NCBI RefSeq assembly: GCF_003217325.1
Contig: NZ_QJTI01000001.1
Location: 158,454-222,453 of the forward strand
Length of the DNA stretch: 64,000 nucleotides
Direction of reading: 5' to 3'
Source: Rhodopseudomonas faecalis
GTDB lineage: Bacteria; Pseudomonadota; Alphaproteobacteria; Rhizobiales; Xanthobacteraceae
Below are positions 17,251-27,158 of the stretch, piece by piece (the stretch's first letter is position 1; every line of letters begins with the position of its first letter). A program made the translations under genes and the position numbers. Under the pieces are notes generated by a model. It had not been told where the DNA came from and searched no databases. It saw only the letters and a list, made by a program, of their open reading frames with translations.

Positions 17251-18561
17251 TCATTCGACGGCGTAGCTGCGCAGGAGCCGCGGCGCCGACCATTGCGCGG
17301 CCATCGCCTCCAGCAGCCAGCGTCCCGGCTGCTCGGCGGCGAACGCGATTCGCTCGGTCTGCTGCGCGCCGATCGTGAGCGTATCGAGCCAAAACGGCTT
17401 CCAGCCGTCATCGAGCCGATCCAGCAGCCGGAACCAGTGGCCGTGCAGGTGAAACACCATCGGCTGCGGGCCGGGATTGCTGAGCGCCAGCACCGCGACC
17501 CGGTCGGGCTTGAGCTTGAAGGCTGGCGCGGTGGCGGCGGTGAGGTCGGCCGGCCGCCTCCAGTCCGGGCCGCCGAGCGGTAACTCGACCCGCAGTGCCG
17601 ATTTCAGATCAAGACGCTCAGGTAAGCCATTGGATGGCAACGGTCCAAGCGGGGCAGCGGGCGCCGCGCGCAGCGCCGGTTCGGCGCCATAGACCAGCCT
17701 GCCGAGCGGCCGGGCGCTGCTGCCGTCATGCAGCAGGATCACCGCCTCCGAGCCCGGAGGCCGCAACGCATCGACCATTGCATCGACCCGCGAACCCGGC
17801 GCCAGCACCACTTGGCCGGCGCGGGCCACAAACGGCTCGGCCGGCTGGCCGTCCACCGCCATCACCCGCAGATCGTGATCGGCGATTTTGAGCGCTATCA
17901 CAGAGCGATGGCAGCCATTGATAAAGCGAAGTCGCAGGCGCTGGCCGCTGCGCACCGGCAGCTCGAAGCCCAGTCTGCCATTCAACAGCAGCAGTGAGCT
18001 GGCTGGGACGGCGTCGCGGCCCGGCGCCAGAGCGCGGCCATCGCCATCGAGCCGGACGTCCTCGATCAGCAGCACCTCGTCGCGATCGACCGCGACCGGC
18101 TCGCGCTCAGCCACTACCAAGGCGCGTACCGGCATCGGTGCCGAATCATCGCCCCACAGCCGCAGGTCGCACAGCCCGGTGCCGGCATGGCGCAGTTTGA
18201 GCGGAAAACTGGCGCGCGCCCCGGGCGCGGCCGGTTGCCGCGCCAGCAGCGGCTCGGCGCCGGCGGTGCCGCCGCCGCGGATCGAGAGCAGCGCCGGGGT
18301 GGGCAGGGCATTGGCCAGGCTGACCGCAACTTCATCGCCGCGCTGGAACCGCAGGGCGCCGTCGCCACCCGCGCCGATCAGGGTGGCGAGTGCGGTATCT
18401 GGTAGCCCCGGACGCAGCGCGCGCGCGCCGATTTGCGCGGTCAGCTCGAGCGGTCGCGGCGCCTGGGCCAGTGCGCCGGGCGCGGCGCTGGCCAAGAAGC
18501 CGGTGGCGGCGAGCCCGGTCAGTAGCCGGCGGCGGGTCAGAGCGAGGTCAGGGGCGGTCAT
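17251..18561 (-). CDS. Multicopper-oxidase-fold protein lacking most copper ligands
   Basis: The 436-aa precursor has a Tat-type signal, TRRRLLTGLAATGFLASAAP, with cleavage near ALA-QAP, so it is periplasmic. The three cupredoxin domains follow, but ligand motifs are degraded: the first is LLSIRGGGTAG where HWHG is expected, and the WxHxH of domain 1 reads LCDLRLWGDD. Domain 3 keeps FHLHGHWFRL but the final HCH motif is replaced by GRWLLEAMAAQWSAP. This resembles FtsP/SufI, which uses the fold without copper, more than an active laccase. Start ATG at 18561. Function in division or envelope stability is possible but unproven. Confidence 0.75.
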   Translation of the reverse strand: MTAPDLALTRRRLLTGLAATGFLASAAPGALAQAPRPLELTAQIGARALRPGLPDTALATLIGAGGDGALRFQRGDEVAVSLANALPTPALLSIRGGGTAGAEPLLARQPAAPGARASFPLKLRHAGTGLCDLRLWGDDSAPMPVRALVVAEREPVAVDRDEVLLIEDVRLDGDGRALAPGRDAVPASSLLLLNGRLGFELPVRSGQRLRLRFINGCHRSVIALKIADHDLRVMAVDGQPAEPFVARAGQVVLAPGSRVDAMVDALRPPGSEAVILLHDGSSARPLGRLVYGAEPALRAAPAAPLGPLPSNGLPERLDLKSALRVELPLGGPDWRRPADLTAATAPAFKLKPDRVAVLALSNPGPQPMVFHLHGHWFRLLDRLDDGWKPFWLDTLTIGAQQTERIAFAAEQPGRWLLEAMAAQWSAPRLLRSYAVE

Positions 18562-18640
18562 CCCCGATCCGGACCATTTTCGCGCGGTTCTGTCCAGCGC
18601 GACCCGCGCCCTCAAGATGCCGCAGTCGATGGCTTTTTTG

Positions 18641-18671
18641 TTGCCGCGAACGCCAAAAGCCATGTTATAAG
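18641..18671 (+). promoter_or_regulatory. Probable promoter of tRNA-Leu
   Basis: TTGCCG (18641-18646) and TTATAA (18665-18670) are separated by 18 bases, 40 bp upstream of the tRNA. The -35 match is moderate. Confidence 0.4.
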
Positions 18672-18710
18672 CCGCCGCCTGCGGCATCGCGGCCGGACAT
18701 GATGCTCCTC

Positions 18711-18795
18711 GCGGGCGTGGCGGAACTGGTAGACGCGCTGGATTTAGGTTCCAGTGACGAAAGTTGTGGGGGTTCGAGTCCCTCCGCCCGCACCA
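18711..18795 (+). tRNA. tRNA-Leu (anticodon TAG)
   Basis: The 85-nt class II tRNA has acceptor arms GCGGGCG / CGCCCGC, anticodon stem CTGGA/TCCAG around loop TTTAGGT, a long variable arm, the T-loop GGTTCGAGTCC, and an encoded CCA end. The anticodon TAG reads CUA/CUG codons. Confidence 0.95.
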
Positions 18796-18945
18796 AACGC
18801 TTTTGCGTTAGCGCATGACGAATTTCCGGAGGACGTATTCGCAAGGATATGTGCCGCCAAACCACCGATGCAGGCGCTGCCGTGCATCGACTACATTGAC
18901 GAATCCCGGTCTTCGGCCGGGTTAAGCGGGAAGAAGATTGACGCC

Positions 18946-20307
18946 ATGCAGGTCAAGGAAACCGTCGCTGACGGGTTGAAGCGCGAATACCAGGTCACCA
19001 TTGCGGCCAGCGACATCAGCGGCAAGGTCGATGCCCGGCTCGACGAGCTTAAGGACAAGGTGCGCCTGAACGGCTTCCGTCCGGGCAAGGTGCCGGTTGC
19101 TCACCTGAAGCGGATGTATGGCCGCTCGGTGACCGCCGAGACCCTCGAGAAGCTGATTCGCGACAGCAACGATCAGATCTTCACCGAGCGTGGCTTCCGT
19201 CTCGCCACCGAGCCGAAGATCACCATGCCGACCGAGCCGCAGGAAATCGAGGACGTGCTCGCCGGCAAGGCCGACCTGAACTACTCCGTGGCGATCGAAG
19301 TGGTGCCGACCATCGAACTGGCTGACTTCAAGACCATCTCGGTTGAGAAGCCGGTGGCCGAGGTCAGCGACAGCGACGTCGATGACGCCATCAAGCGCAT
19401 CGTCGATGCCAACCGCAGCTATGCCGACAAGGGCGAGGGCGCCAAGGCCGAGAGCGGCGACCGCGTCACCGTGTCGTTCAAGGGCACCATCGACGGCACC
19501 CCGTTCGAAGGCGGCTCCGCCGAGGGTATTCCGGTGGTGATCGGCTCCGGCACCTTCATTCCGGGCTTTGAAGATCAGCTGATCGGCATGGCGGTCGGCG
19601 AGACCCGGGTCGTGAAGTCGACCTTCCCGGAAAACTATGCCAGCGCCGAGCTGGCCGGTAAGGCCGCCGAATTCGAGACCACCGCGACGCTGGTGGAAGC
19701 GCCGAAGGACACCGTGGTCGACGACGAATTCGCCAAGTCGCTCGGCATGGAATCGCTCGACAAGCTCAAGGAAGCCGCGCGCGCGCGGCTCGCCGCCGAA
19801 TATGCCGGCGCCACCCGCATGCGCGTGAAGCGTCAGCTGCTCGACAAGCTCGACGAAGCCCACAAGTTCGATGCCCCGCCGTCGCTGGTGGAGCAGGAAT
19901 TCGAGCTGATGTGGCGCTCGATCAAGGCCGAGATGGAATCGACCGGCAAGACCTTTGAGAGCGAAGGTTCGACCGAGGAAGCTTCCAAGGAAGAGTACCG
20001 CAAGATCGCCGATCGCCGCGTGCGGCTCGGCCTGGTGCTGTCCGAGATCGGCGAGAAGAACAAGATCCAGGTCTCCGACGACGAGGTCGGTCGTGCGGTG
20101 ATGCAGCGCGCCCGCCAGGTGCCGGGCCGCGAGAGGGAAGTCTGGGAATACTACCGCAAGTCCCCCGAAGCGCTCGCGCAGCTGCGCGCGCCGATCTTCG
20201 AGGACAAGGTGGTGGACTTCATTCTCGAACTGGCCACCGTCACCGAGAAGACGGTGTCGCGCGAGGAGCTGTACAAGGACGACGACGCCGACAAGTCGGC
20301 GGCCTAA
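18946..20307 (+). CDS. tig: Trigger factor
   Basis: A ribosome-associated chaperone and peptidyl-prolyl isomerase that receives nascent chains. The 453-aa product has the N-terminal ribosome-binding domain with the signature GFRPGKVP (residues about 44-51), the central FKBP-type domain ([40 protein letters not shown]) and a long helical C-terminal domain. The ATG at 18946 gives the normal family start [19 protein letters not shown]; an earlier in-frame ATG at 18754 would lie inside the tRNA. It heads the tig-clpP-clpX-lon quality-control cluster and is followed by its own terminator. Confidence 0.97.
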   Translation: MQVKETVADGLKREYQVTIAASDISGKVDARLDELKDKVRLNGFRPGKVPVAHLKRMYGRSVTAETLEKLIRDSNDQIFTERGFRLATEPKITMPTEPQEIEDVLAGKADLNYSVAIEVVPTIELADFKTISVEKPVAEVSDSDVDDAIKRIVDANRSYADKGEGAKAESGDRVTVSFKGTIDGTPFEGGSAEGIPVVIGSGTFIPGFEDQLIGMAVGETRVVKSTFPENYASAELAGKAAEFETTATLVEAPKDTVVDDEFAKSLGMESLDKLKEAARARLAAEYAGATRMRVKRQLLDKLDEAHKFDAPPSLVEQEFELMWRSIKAEMESTGKTFESEGSTEEASKEEYRKIADRRVRLGLVLSEIGEKNKIQVSDDEVGRAVMQRARQVPGREREVWEYYRKSPEALAQLRAPIFEDKVVDFILELATVTEKTVSREELYKDDDADKSAA

Positions 20308-20692
20308 GTTCGCGATGGCGGGCCGCCTCCGTCACGGATGCGGCCTGACCTCATCGATTTGCATTGGTCACGAAAGGGCCGGCGCCGCGCGTCGGCCCTT
20401 TTTTGTCGCCCGGCGCTGTCCATGATCGTCCCGGCTATCCTTGGGGTGCGAATCAGGGCCAACTTGCGGTGGATAGAGTGGTCCGCGCGCGGGATGGCTT
20501 TACCGCTCGTTAGGGCGAGTCGGCCGATGGTTCCCGCGCGTTGACCGGCTTTGCCGCGGCGGCCTTGTCGCTGGCGATCCGGTCCATATCTGTGTGTCTT
20601 GTCTAGCAGTCCTGCATCACGGGACGCGCTGCCAATGCCGGCCCGGCGCAGTGGGTTTGGCGGCGTGCGTCCGACAACCTTCAGGTGAATTT
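20308..20692. other. Intergenic region tig-clpP
   Basis: Apart from the tig terminator, this 385-bp stretch contains no supported gene. It should carry the clpP promoter; I could not fix hexamers. Confidence 0.55.
20374..20404 (+). terminator. Rho-independent terminator of tig
   Basis: AAGGGCCG, loop GCGCCGCGCGT, CGGCCCTT followed by TTTT, about 67 bp after the tig stop codon. Confidence 0.85.
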
Positions 20693-21328
20693 ATGCGCGA
20701 TCCGGTGGAAACCTACATGAACCTGGTGCCGATGGTGGTCGAGCAGACCAACCGCGGCGAACGGGCCTACGACATCTTCTCGCGCCTGCTGAAGGAGCGC
20801 ATCATCTTCGTGACCGGCCCGGTCGAAGACGGCATGTCCACTTTGATCGTGGCGCAGCTCTTGTTCCTGGAAGCCGAGAATCCCAAGAAGGAAATCTCGA
20901 TGTACATCAACTCGCCGGGCGGGGTGGTGACCTCGGGTCTGGCGATCTACGACACCATGCAGTTCATCCGGCCGCCGGTATCGACGCTGTGCACCGGCCA
21001 GGCCGCTTCGATGGGTTCGCTGCTGCTCGCCGCCGGCGAGAAGGACATGCGGTTCGCGCTGCCGAATGCCCGCATCATGGTGCATCAGCCCTCCGGTGGC
21101 TTCCAGGGCCAGGCCACCGACATCATGCTGCACGCCCAGGAAATTCTGAGCCTGAAGAAGCGGTTGAACGAGATCTACGTCAAGCACACCGGCCAGACCT
21201 ACAAGGCGATCGAGGACGCGCTGGAGCGCGACAAGTTCCTGACCTCCGAGATGGCTCGCGATTTCGGCCTGGTCGACAAGGTGATCGACAAGCGCGCCGA
21301 GGAGCCGGCGCCGACGAAGGCACCGTAA
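20693..21328 (+). CDS. clpP: ATP-dependent Clp protease proteolytic subunit
   Basis: The tetradecameric serine protease works with ClpX or ClpA. The 211-aa chain shows [20 protein letters not shown], the nucleophile serine in [15 protein letters not shown], the catalytic histidine in [18 protein letters not shown] and the aspartate region near [19 protein letters not shown]. The ATG at 20693 starts [20 protein letters not shown], the standard family start without a long propeptide. It lies upstream of clpX in the same direction with 412 bp between, so each has room for its own promoter. Confidence 0.97.
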   Translation: MRDPVETYMNLVPMVVEQTNRGERAYDIFSRLLKERIIFVTGPVEDGMSTLIVAQLLFLEAENPKKEISMYINSPGGVVTSGLAIYDTMQFIRPPVSTLCTGQAASMGSLLLAAGEKDMRFALPNARIMVHQPSGGFQGQATDIMLHAQEILSLKKRLNEIYVKHTGQTYKAIEDALERDKFLTSEMARDFGLVDKVIDKRAEEPAPTKAP

Positions 21329-21740
21329 AAATGGCTGCACCTCGTGTCAGCACGAGGTGCGCCGAGCGAACCGCAGGTTGATGCTGCATGCCGCGGCCAG
21401 CCGCACGAGAGTTCCACAATCGTGCGGTTGCAGTTCAGTGGCAGACGCACAACGCGACCCTGATTTCCCAGATCGAGGGTCGCGCAATCGCCGCAAATCA
21501 CGCTATTGTCACGCCTTGGTGGCATCCGGCTGATTAGCGAATTCTTGATAGTCGGATGACACCATGGTTGGCTCAAGCGGTTCGACTGAGTTGTTTGGGG
21601 GATGCGTAATGGCCGTAAATGGCGCGGCAAGCTGAACCGGGGGTCTTTTTTGGTGCGGTTCTTGCTCCAATTCTAGGCAGCCTTAAGCTTCCAGAATTGG
21701 GCGAACGGCGGAAAAGATCGGACGGCGGACGGAGATATAC
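21329..21740. other. Intergenic region clpP-clpX
   Basis: 412 bp without a gene. A strong hairpin lies just after clpP (21337-21360). The part from about 21530 to 21740 should contain the clpX promoter. A possible heat-shock promoter (CTTGAT..CACCAT near 21544) has spacing too short to accept. Confidence 0.55.
21337..21360 (+). terminator. Stem-loop after clpP
   Basis: GCACCTCGTG-TCAG-CACGAGGTGC is a perfect 10-bp stem with a 4-base loop starting 9 bp after the clpP stop. No T-run follows, so it may stabilise the 3' end rather than terminate alone. Confidence 0.55.
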
Positions 21741-23015
21741 ATGAGTAAGGTCGGCACGAGCGACTCCAAGAATACGCTGTACTGCTCGTTCTGCGGAAAG
21801 AGCCAGCACGAAGTCCGCAAGCTGATTGCAGGGCCCACCGTATTCATCTGCGACGAATGCGTTGAGCTGTGCATGGACATCATTCGCGAGGAAAACAAAT
21901 CCTCGCTGGTGAAGTCGCGCGACGGCATCCCGACCCCGAAGGAAATCTGCAAGGTCCTCGACGACTACGTGATTGGCCAGAGCCACGCCAAGAAGGTGCT
22001 GTCGGTCGCGGTGCACAATCACTACAAGCGGCTCAATCACCAGACCAAGCACAACGACGTCGAGCTTGCGAAGTCGAACATCCTGCTGATCGGTCCGACC
22101 GGCTCGGGCAAGACGCTGCTGGCGCAGACGCTGGCGCGCATTCTCGACGTGCCGTTCACGATGGCCGACGCCACCACGCTGACCGAAGCCGGTTATGTTG
22201 GTGAGGATGTCGAGAACATCATCCTCAAGCTGCTGCAGGCGGCCGACTACAATGTCGAGCGCGCGCAGCGTGGCATTGTCTACATCGACGAAATCGACAA
22301 GATTTCGCGCAAATCCGACAATCCGTCGATCACCCGTGATGTATCGGGCGAGGGCGTGCAGCAGGCGCTCCTGAAGATCATGGAAGGCACGGTTGCGTCG
22401 GTGCCGCCGCAGGGTGGCCGCAAGCATCCGCAGCAGGAGTTTTTGCAGGTCGACACCACCAACATCCTGTTCATCTGCGGTGGTGCGTTCGCGGGCCTCG
22501 AGAAGATCATCTCTTCGCGCGGCCGGACCACCTCGATCGGCTTCGCCGCGCAGGTGCTGGCGCCTGAAGATCGCCGCACCGGCGAAATCTTCCGGCATGT
22601 CGAGCCCGAGGATCTGCTGAAATACGGCCTGATCCCGGAATTCGTCGGTCGTCTGCCGGTGGTGGCGACGCTCGAGGATCTTGACGAGAACTCGCTCAAG
22701 AAGATCCTCACCGATCCGAAGAACGCGCTGGTCAAGCAGTATCAGCGGCTGTTCGAGATGGAGAACATCGAACTCACCTTCGCCGACGAGGCGCTCGGTG
22801 CAGTGGCGCGCAAGGCGATCGAACGCAAGACCGGCGCGCGCGGCCTGCGCTCGATCCTGGAAGCGATCTTGCTGGAAACGATGTTCGACCTTCCGGGTCT
22901 GGAAGGCGTCGAGGAAGTGGTGATCTCGCGCGAAGTCGTCGAGGGCACCGCGCGGCCGCTCTACATCTACGCGGATCGCTCCGATCGCGCCGCCGAGACC
23001 AGCGCCAGCGCCTGA
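21741..23015 (+). CDS. clpX: ATP-dependent Clp protease ATP-binding subunit ClpX
   Basis: AAA+ unfoldase that feeds substrates to ClpP. The 424-aa chain has the N-terminal zinc-binding domain ([22 protein letters not shown]), Walker [16 protein letters not shown] (about residue 115), Walker [10 protein letters not shown], pore loop [10 protein letters not shown], sensor region RGRTTSIGF and the ClpP-contact IGF-type loop region, then the small AAA subdomain. Length and domain order are normal. In Alphaproteobacteria ClpXP also controls cell-cycle regulators. A strong terminator follows at 23040-23078. Confidence 0.98.
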   Translation: MSKVGTSDSKNTLYCSFCGKSQHEVRKLIAGPTVFICDECVELCMDIIREENKSSLVKSRDGIPTPKEICKVLDDYVIGQSHAKKVLSVAVHNHYKRLNHQTKHNDVELAKSNILLIGPTGSGKTLLAQTLARILDVPFTMADATTLTEAGYVGEDVENIILKLLQAADYNVERAQRGIVYIDEIDKISRKSDNPSITRDVSGEGVQQALLKIMEGTVASVPPQGGRKHPQQEFLQVDTTNILFICGGAFAGLEKIISSRGRTTSIGFAAQVLAPEDRRTGEIFRHVEPEDLLKYGLIPEFVGRLPVVATLEDLDENSLKKILTDPKNALVKQYQRLFEMENIELTFADEALGAVARKAIERKTGARGLRSILEAILLETMFDLPGLEGVEEVVISREVVEGTARPLYIYADRSDRAAETSASA

Positions 23016-23401
23016 TCGCGCGGCGCCAGAGCAAGATTGATCGCGGGACTCGCGCAAGCGAGGGCCCGCGATTTTTTTGCTGCGGAACGGCCGTTTTCGC
23101 TTGGAACTTGACCGTGGATAACGCGGTCTTAAGCGCGTTGTCCGGGCCGCCGCCATCGCCGCGACGCATTGTTCGCACACCGATAACGATTGAAGTAACC
23201 GCCAACAGGCAGCGGCTTGACACCTATCGGGGGGATCGCCACCTTATGCGTTGGCGACTTTCAAACTAGTCGGATTCGCCATCTCGATACCGGAAACGTG
23301 GAGCCTGATGCGGCCGAACCGACCGGACCACCTCAGCACCTTGTGGCAGTGGCGCGTTGTTGCGGGCTGCGAGCAGGGGGGCGCAGCAAAAGGAATGGGC
23401 C
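23016..23401. other. Intergenic region clpX-lon
   Basis: The 386 bp carry the clpX terminator and, beyond it, the presumed lon promoter. No gene is supported. Confidence 0.55.
23040..23078 (+). terminator. Rho-independent terminator of clpX
   Basis: ATCGCGGG and CCCGCGAT form a stem around an inner hairpin CTCGC-GCAA-GCGAG, followed by seven T residues. Confidence 0.9.
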
Positions 23402-25828
23402 ATGACCGCTTCCAAACCCCGGCCGACGATCGTCCACGGAGAGAGCCACGCCTATCCGGTGTTGCCACTGCGCGACATCGTCGTGTTTCCGCACATGATC
23501 GTCCCGCTGTTCGTCGGCCGCGAAAAGTCGATCCGTGCGCTCGAAGAGGTGATGAAGAGCGATGCGCTGATCATGCTCGCGACGCAGAAGAATGCGTCCG
23601 ACGATGATCCGGCGCCGGACTCGATCTATGAGATCGGCACGCTGGCGAGCGTGCTGCAGCTTTTGAAGCTGCCCGACGGCACCGTGAAGGTGCTGGTCGA
23701 AGGCCTCGAGCGCGCCAAGGTCGAGAACTACACCGACCGTTCCGAATACTACGAAGCCACCGCCGTGGCGCTCGCCGACACCGATGCTACTTCGGTCGAG
23801 GCCGAGGCGCTGGCGCGCTCCGTGGTGTCGGACTTCGAGAGCTACGTGAAGCTCAACAAGAAGATTTCGGCCGAGGTGGTCGGCGTCGTGCAGGCGATCA
23901 CTGATTTCGCCAAGCTCGGCGACACCGTCGCTTCGCATCTCGCCGTGAAGATCGCCGATCGGCAGAGCATTTTGGAGACGCTGTCGGTGACGCAGCGGCT
24001 CGAGAAGGTGCTCGGCCTGATGGAGAGCGAAATCTCGGTGCTGCAGGTCGAGAAGCGCATCCGCTCGCGCGTCAAGCGCCAGATGGAGAAGACCCAGCGC
24101 GAGTACTATCTCAACGAGCAGATGAAGGCGATCCAGAAGGAGCTCGGCGACGACGAAGGTCGCGACGAGCTGGCCGATCTGGAAGAGAAGATCGCCAAGA
24201 CCAAGCTCTCCAAGGAAGCGCGCGAGAAGGCGCAGCACGAGCTCAAAAAGCTGCGGCAGATGTCGCCGATGTCGGCCGAAGCCACCGTGGTGCGCAACTA
24301 TCTCGATTGGCTGCTGTCGATCCCGTGGAACAAGAAGTCCAAGGTCAAGAAGGACCTGGCCTCGGCGCAGGAAGTGCTCGACAGCGATCACTATGGCCTC
24401 GAGAAGGTCAAAGAACGCATCATCGAGTATCTGGCGGTGCAGAGCCGCGCCAATAAGCTGACCGGCCCGATCCTGTGCCTGGTCGGCCCCCCCGGCGTCG
24501 GCAAGACCTCGCTCGGCAAGTCGATCGCCAAGGCCACGGGGCGCGAGTTCGTGCGCGTGTCGCTCGGCGGCGTGCGCGACGAAGCGGAGATCCGCGGTCA
24601 TCGCCGCACCTATATCGGCTCGATGCCTGGCAAGATCATCCAGTCGATGCGCAAAGCGAAGACCTCGAACCCGCTGTTCCTGCTCGATGAGATCGACAAG
24701 ATGGGCGCCGATTTCCGCGGCGATCCGTCCTCGGCGCTGCTCGAGGTGCTCGATCCGGAGCAGAACACCACGTTCAACGACCACTATCTCGAGGTCGACT
24801 ACGATCTGTCGAACGTGATGTTCATCACCACGGCGAACACCCTGAACATTCCGGGGCCGCTGATGGATCGTATGGAGATCATCCGCATCGCCGGCTACAC
24901 CGAGAATGAGAAGGTGGAGATCGCGCGTAAGCACCTGATCCCGAGCGCGCTCACCAAGCACGGTCTCGCCGAGAAGGAGTGGTCGATCGACGACGAGGCG
25001 TTGCTGCTGATCATCCGCCGCTACACCCGGGAAGCCGGCGTGCGTAATCTCGAGCGCGAAATCTCCACACTGGCCCGCAAGGCGGTGAAGGAGCTGATGC
25101 TTTCGAAGAAGAAGGAAGTGAAGGTCACCGAGAAGTCGGTCGAAGACTTCCTCGGCATCCCGAAATTCCGCTACGGCGAGATCGAAAGCGACGATCAGGT
25201 CGGCGTGGTCACGGGTCTGGCCTGGACCGATGTCGGCGGCGAGCTGCTGACCATCGAAAGCGTGATGATGCCCGGCAAGGGCCGCATGACGGTCACCGGC
25301 AATCTTCGCGATGTGATGAAGGAGTCGATCCAGGCGGCGGCGTCTTATGTGCGCTCGCGGGCGATCACCTTCGGCATCGAGCCGCCGTTGTTCGAGAAGC
25401 GCGACATCCACGTGCACGTGCCGGAGGGGGCGACCCCGAAGGACGGCCCGTCGGCTGGCGTGGCGATGGCCACCACCATCGTCTCGGTGCTGACCGGCAT
25501 TCCGATCCGCCGCGACATCGCCATGACCGGCGAGATCACGTTGCGCGGCCGGGTGCTGCCGATCGGCGGTCTTAAGGAGAAGCTGCTGGCGGCCGCGCGT
25601 GGCGGCATCAAGACGGTGCTGATCCCGGAGGACAACGCCAAGGATCTCACCGAGATCTCGGATGCCATCAAGGGCGGGCTGACCATCATCCCGGTGGCGC
25701 GCATGGACGATGTCATTCCCCATGCTCTGGTGCGCAAGCCGGTGCCGATCGTCTGGGAAGAGCCGACCACGGTCGCCGCCGCCCCGGATGCCGCCGACGA
25801 AGCCGGTGGCGGTCTGACCGCGCACTGA
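23402..25828 (+). CDS. lon: ATP-dependent protease Lon
   Basis: Homohexameric AAA+ serine protease degrading damaged and regulatory proteins. The 808-aa chain has the LON substrate-binding domain ([20 protein letters not shown]), a central coiled region, Walker [21 protein letters not shown], Walker [11 protein letters not shown], and the C-terminal protease domain with the catalytic serine in [13 protein letters not shown] and the lysine in [13 protein letters not shown]. The ATG at 23402 (AAAGGAATGGGCC upstream) gives the normal N-terminus. It closes the tig-clpP-clpX-lon cluster and has its own terminator. Confidence 0.98.
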   Translation: MTASKPRPTIVHGESHAYPVLPLRDIVVFPHMIVPLFVGREKSIRALEEVMKSDALIMLATQKNASDDDPAPDSIYEIGTLASVLQLLKLPDGTVKVLVEGLERAKVENYTDRSEYYEATAVALADTDATSVEAEALARSVVSDFESYVKLNKKISAEVVGVVQAITDFAKLGDTVASHLAVKIADRQSILETLSVTQRLEKVLGLMESEISVLQVEKRIRSRVKRQMEKTQREYYLNEQMKAIQKELGDDEGRDELADLEEKIAKTKLSKEAREKAQHELKKLRQMSPMSAEATVVRNYLDWLLSIPWNKKSKVKKDLASAQEVLDSDHYGLEKVKERIIEYLAVQSRANKLTGPILCLVGPPGVGKTSLGKSIAKATGREFVRVSLGGVRDEAEIRGHRRTYIGSMPGKIIQSMRKAKTSNPLFLLDEIDKMGADFRGDPSSALLEVLDPEQNTTFNDHYLEVDYDLSNVMFITTANTLNIPGPLMDRMEIIRIAGYTENEKVEIARKHLIPSALTKHGLAEKEWSIDDEALLLIIRRYTREAGVRNLEREISTLARKAVKELMLSKKKEVKVTEKSVEDFLGIPKFRYGEIESDDQVGVVTGLAWTDVGGELLTIESVMMPGKGRMTVTGNLRDVMKESIQAAASYVRSRAITFGIEPPLFEKRDIHVHVPEGATPKDGPSAGVAMATTIVSVLTGIPIRRDIAMTGEITLRGRVLPIGGLKEKLLAAARGGIKTVLIPEDNAKDLTEISDAIKGGLTIIPVARMDDVIPHALVRKPVPIVWEEPTTVAAAPDAADEAGGGLTAH

Positions 25829-25851
25829 GGCCAAGCCGCACAATCATTGCG

Positions 25852-25883
25852 ACGGCGCTCCGCAAGGGGCGCCGTTTGCTTTT
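25852..25883 (+). terminator. Rho-independent terminator of lon
   Basis: ACGGCGC, loop TCCGCAAGGG, GCGCCGT followed by TTGCTTTT, 24 bp after the lon stop codon. Confidence 0.85.
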
Positions 25884-25911
25884 GGGGGATGGCAGACAAC
25901 ACTGAAGGGGA

Positions 25912-25988
25912 TGGTGGGCGGCGAGAGATTCGAACTCCCGACCCTCTCGGTGTAAACGAGATGCTCTAACCAGCTGAGCTAGCCGCCC
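25912..25988 (-). tRNA. tRNA-Val (anticodon TAC)
   Basis: The 77-nt gene shows acceptor arms GGGCGGC / GCCGCCC, anticodon loop TTTACAC between TCTCG and CGAGA, T-loop GGAGTTCGAATCTC and an encoded CCA. TAC reads GUA and related valine codons. It lies convergent with lon. Confidence 0.95.
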
Positions 25989-26091
25989 GATTGGCGTTAT
26001 CTACCCGTTGGCTGGTGTCTGCGCAAGGCGACCGCGCCGGTCCACAAGGCGAGCTTGCGCAGCCGCCACAGCCGCCGTCCTCCGCCGCAGG

Positions 26092-26570
26092 TCAAACCGC
26101 CTCCGAGGCCGGTTTGGTTTTCTTGCGATTGCTGATGCGCTGCAGCACCGTGAAAAACGCCGGCACGAACAGCACCGCGAGCCCGGTCGAGGCCAGCATG
26201 CCGGCCACCACGGCGATGCCGAGCGACACCCGCGCGCCGGCGCCGGCGCCCGAGGCGAAGGCCAGCGGCAACATGCCGAGGATGAAGGCGAATGACGTCA
26301 TCAGGATCGGCCGGAACCGCAGCCGTGCCGCCTCGACCGCGGCTTCGGCCGCGCTCATGCCCTCCTGGCATTTTTCGCGGGCATATTCGACGATCAGAAT
26401 CGCATTTTTGGCGATAGCACGCGGCCCTTTTTCACCGCTTCGCCGTCGGAATAATCGACGCTTTCGAGAAAGCCCTGGACGCGCGCTTCAAGATCGATGG
26501 TGGCAACGGCAGCGGTGTTGCCGGTGAACTCGGCATAGAGCGTGACGGCCGATTTGTCGGGTGGCCACCG
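26092..26570 (-). pseudogene. Decayed RND efflux locus: adaptor N-part joined to pump C-end
   Basis: On the minus strand about 26570-26425 encodes an adaptor segment, with LYAEFTGNTAAVATIDLEAR and VQGFLESVDYSDGEAVKKGR, the HlyD/AcrA-type N-terminal region. The next bases shift frame and read as the last part of an RND pump: IAKNAILIVEYAREKCQEGM, RFRPILMTSFAFILGMLPLA, GIAVVAGMLASTGLAVLFVP, ending at 26092. More than 3 kb of adaptor plus pump must have been deleted between the two. Upstream of the adaptor segment the frame is also broken. It lies 104 bp upstream, on the same strand, of tRNA-Val. Confidence 0.8.
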
Positions 26571-27158
26571 CGACTTTAGCCGGCGGCGGCGCCGCGTATT
26601 TGTTTGGCCCCTTGCATACCGACAGCATCAAGGGCGCACATCACAACAGCGACGCTCCCCGTCGCTGTTACAGACGGTAGCGAGGCAAGGCGTCCCTGAT
26701 CATCTCATGATCTCCATCATGTCGTGCGCTTAGCCAAGCTCGACGTGGAACTCAGAGCTGATAGCAACGGCGATTGATACCAGCCACTCCGAACGTCGTG
26801 GCCGGGCTCGTCCCGGCCATCCACGTCTCTGATCTTGCAGCGATTTTATGACGTTGGTACCCGCGACCGCGCAGGTATGACGGTCATTGATACGACCCGG
26901 TGGTATGATGCCCTCGTGCTGGTCCAACGGCTGAAACAAAAACCACCCACGCCGCATCACCTTCGGCATCAGCCGTGTGCTGAAGACGGCGATGGTGGGG
27001 CGCCGCCAGCTGCGTAGCCCGACAGGGAGGCTGAGCCGGATCAGGCCGTGCTATCGCGCGAAGTGGAGGCCCGTTTGTGCCAAGAGAGCGCGCTAAGGAA
27101 ACGAGGCAGAGCGTCAAAGTGGCAGCGTCGGTTCTGATGGCATCAGAACCGAGCGAGC
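26571..27158. other. Gene-free stretch next to the RND remnant
   Basis: No gene is supported. The start probably contains further decayed adaptor sequence (an APPPAKVAVA-like segment in a shifted frame near 26570-26610). A dispersed repeat occupies 26795-26882. Confidence 0.55.
26795..26882. repeat. Dispersed GC-rich intergenic repeat, copy A
   Basis: GTCGTGGCCGGGCTCGTCCC, then GGCCATCCACGTCTCTGATC, and the end ACCCGCGACCGCGCAGGTAT match 48496-48592 closely, and 12295-12332 over the last part. The GGCCGGGC..GTCCCGGCC core is palindromic. Confidence 0.7.

Noticed and set aside
21540-21575. Heat-shock (RpoH) promoter before clpX
   Set aside because: CTTGAT and CACCAT are present but only about 10 bases apart, shorter than the accepted spacing.
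23333-25843. Long minus-strand open frame opposite lon
   Set aside because: Same reason: shadow of a clearly identified Lon, with no domain signature of its own.
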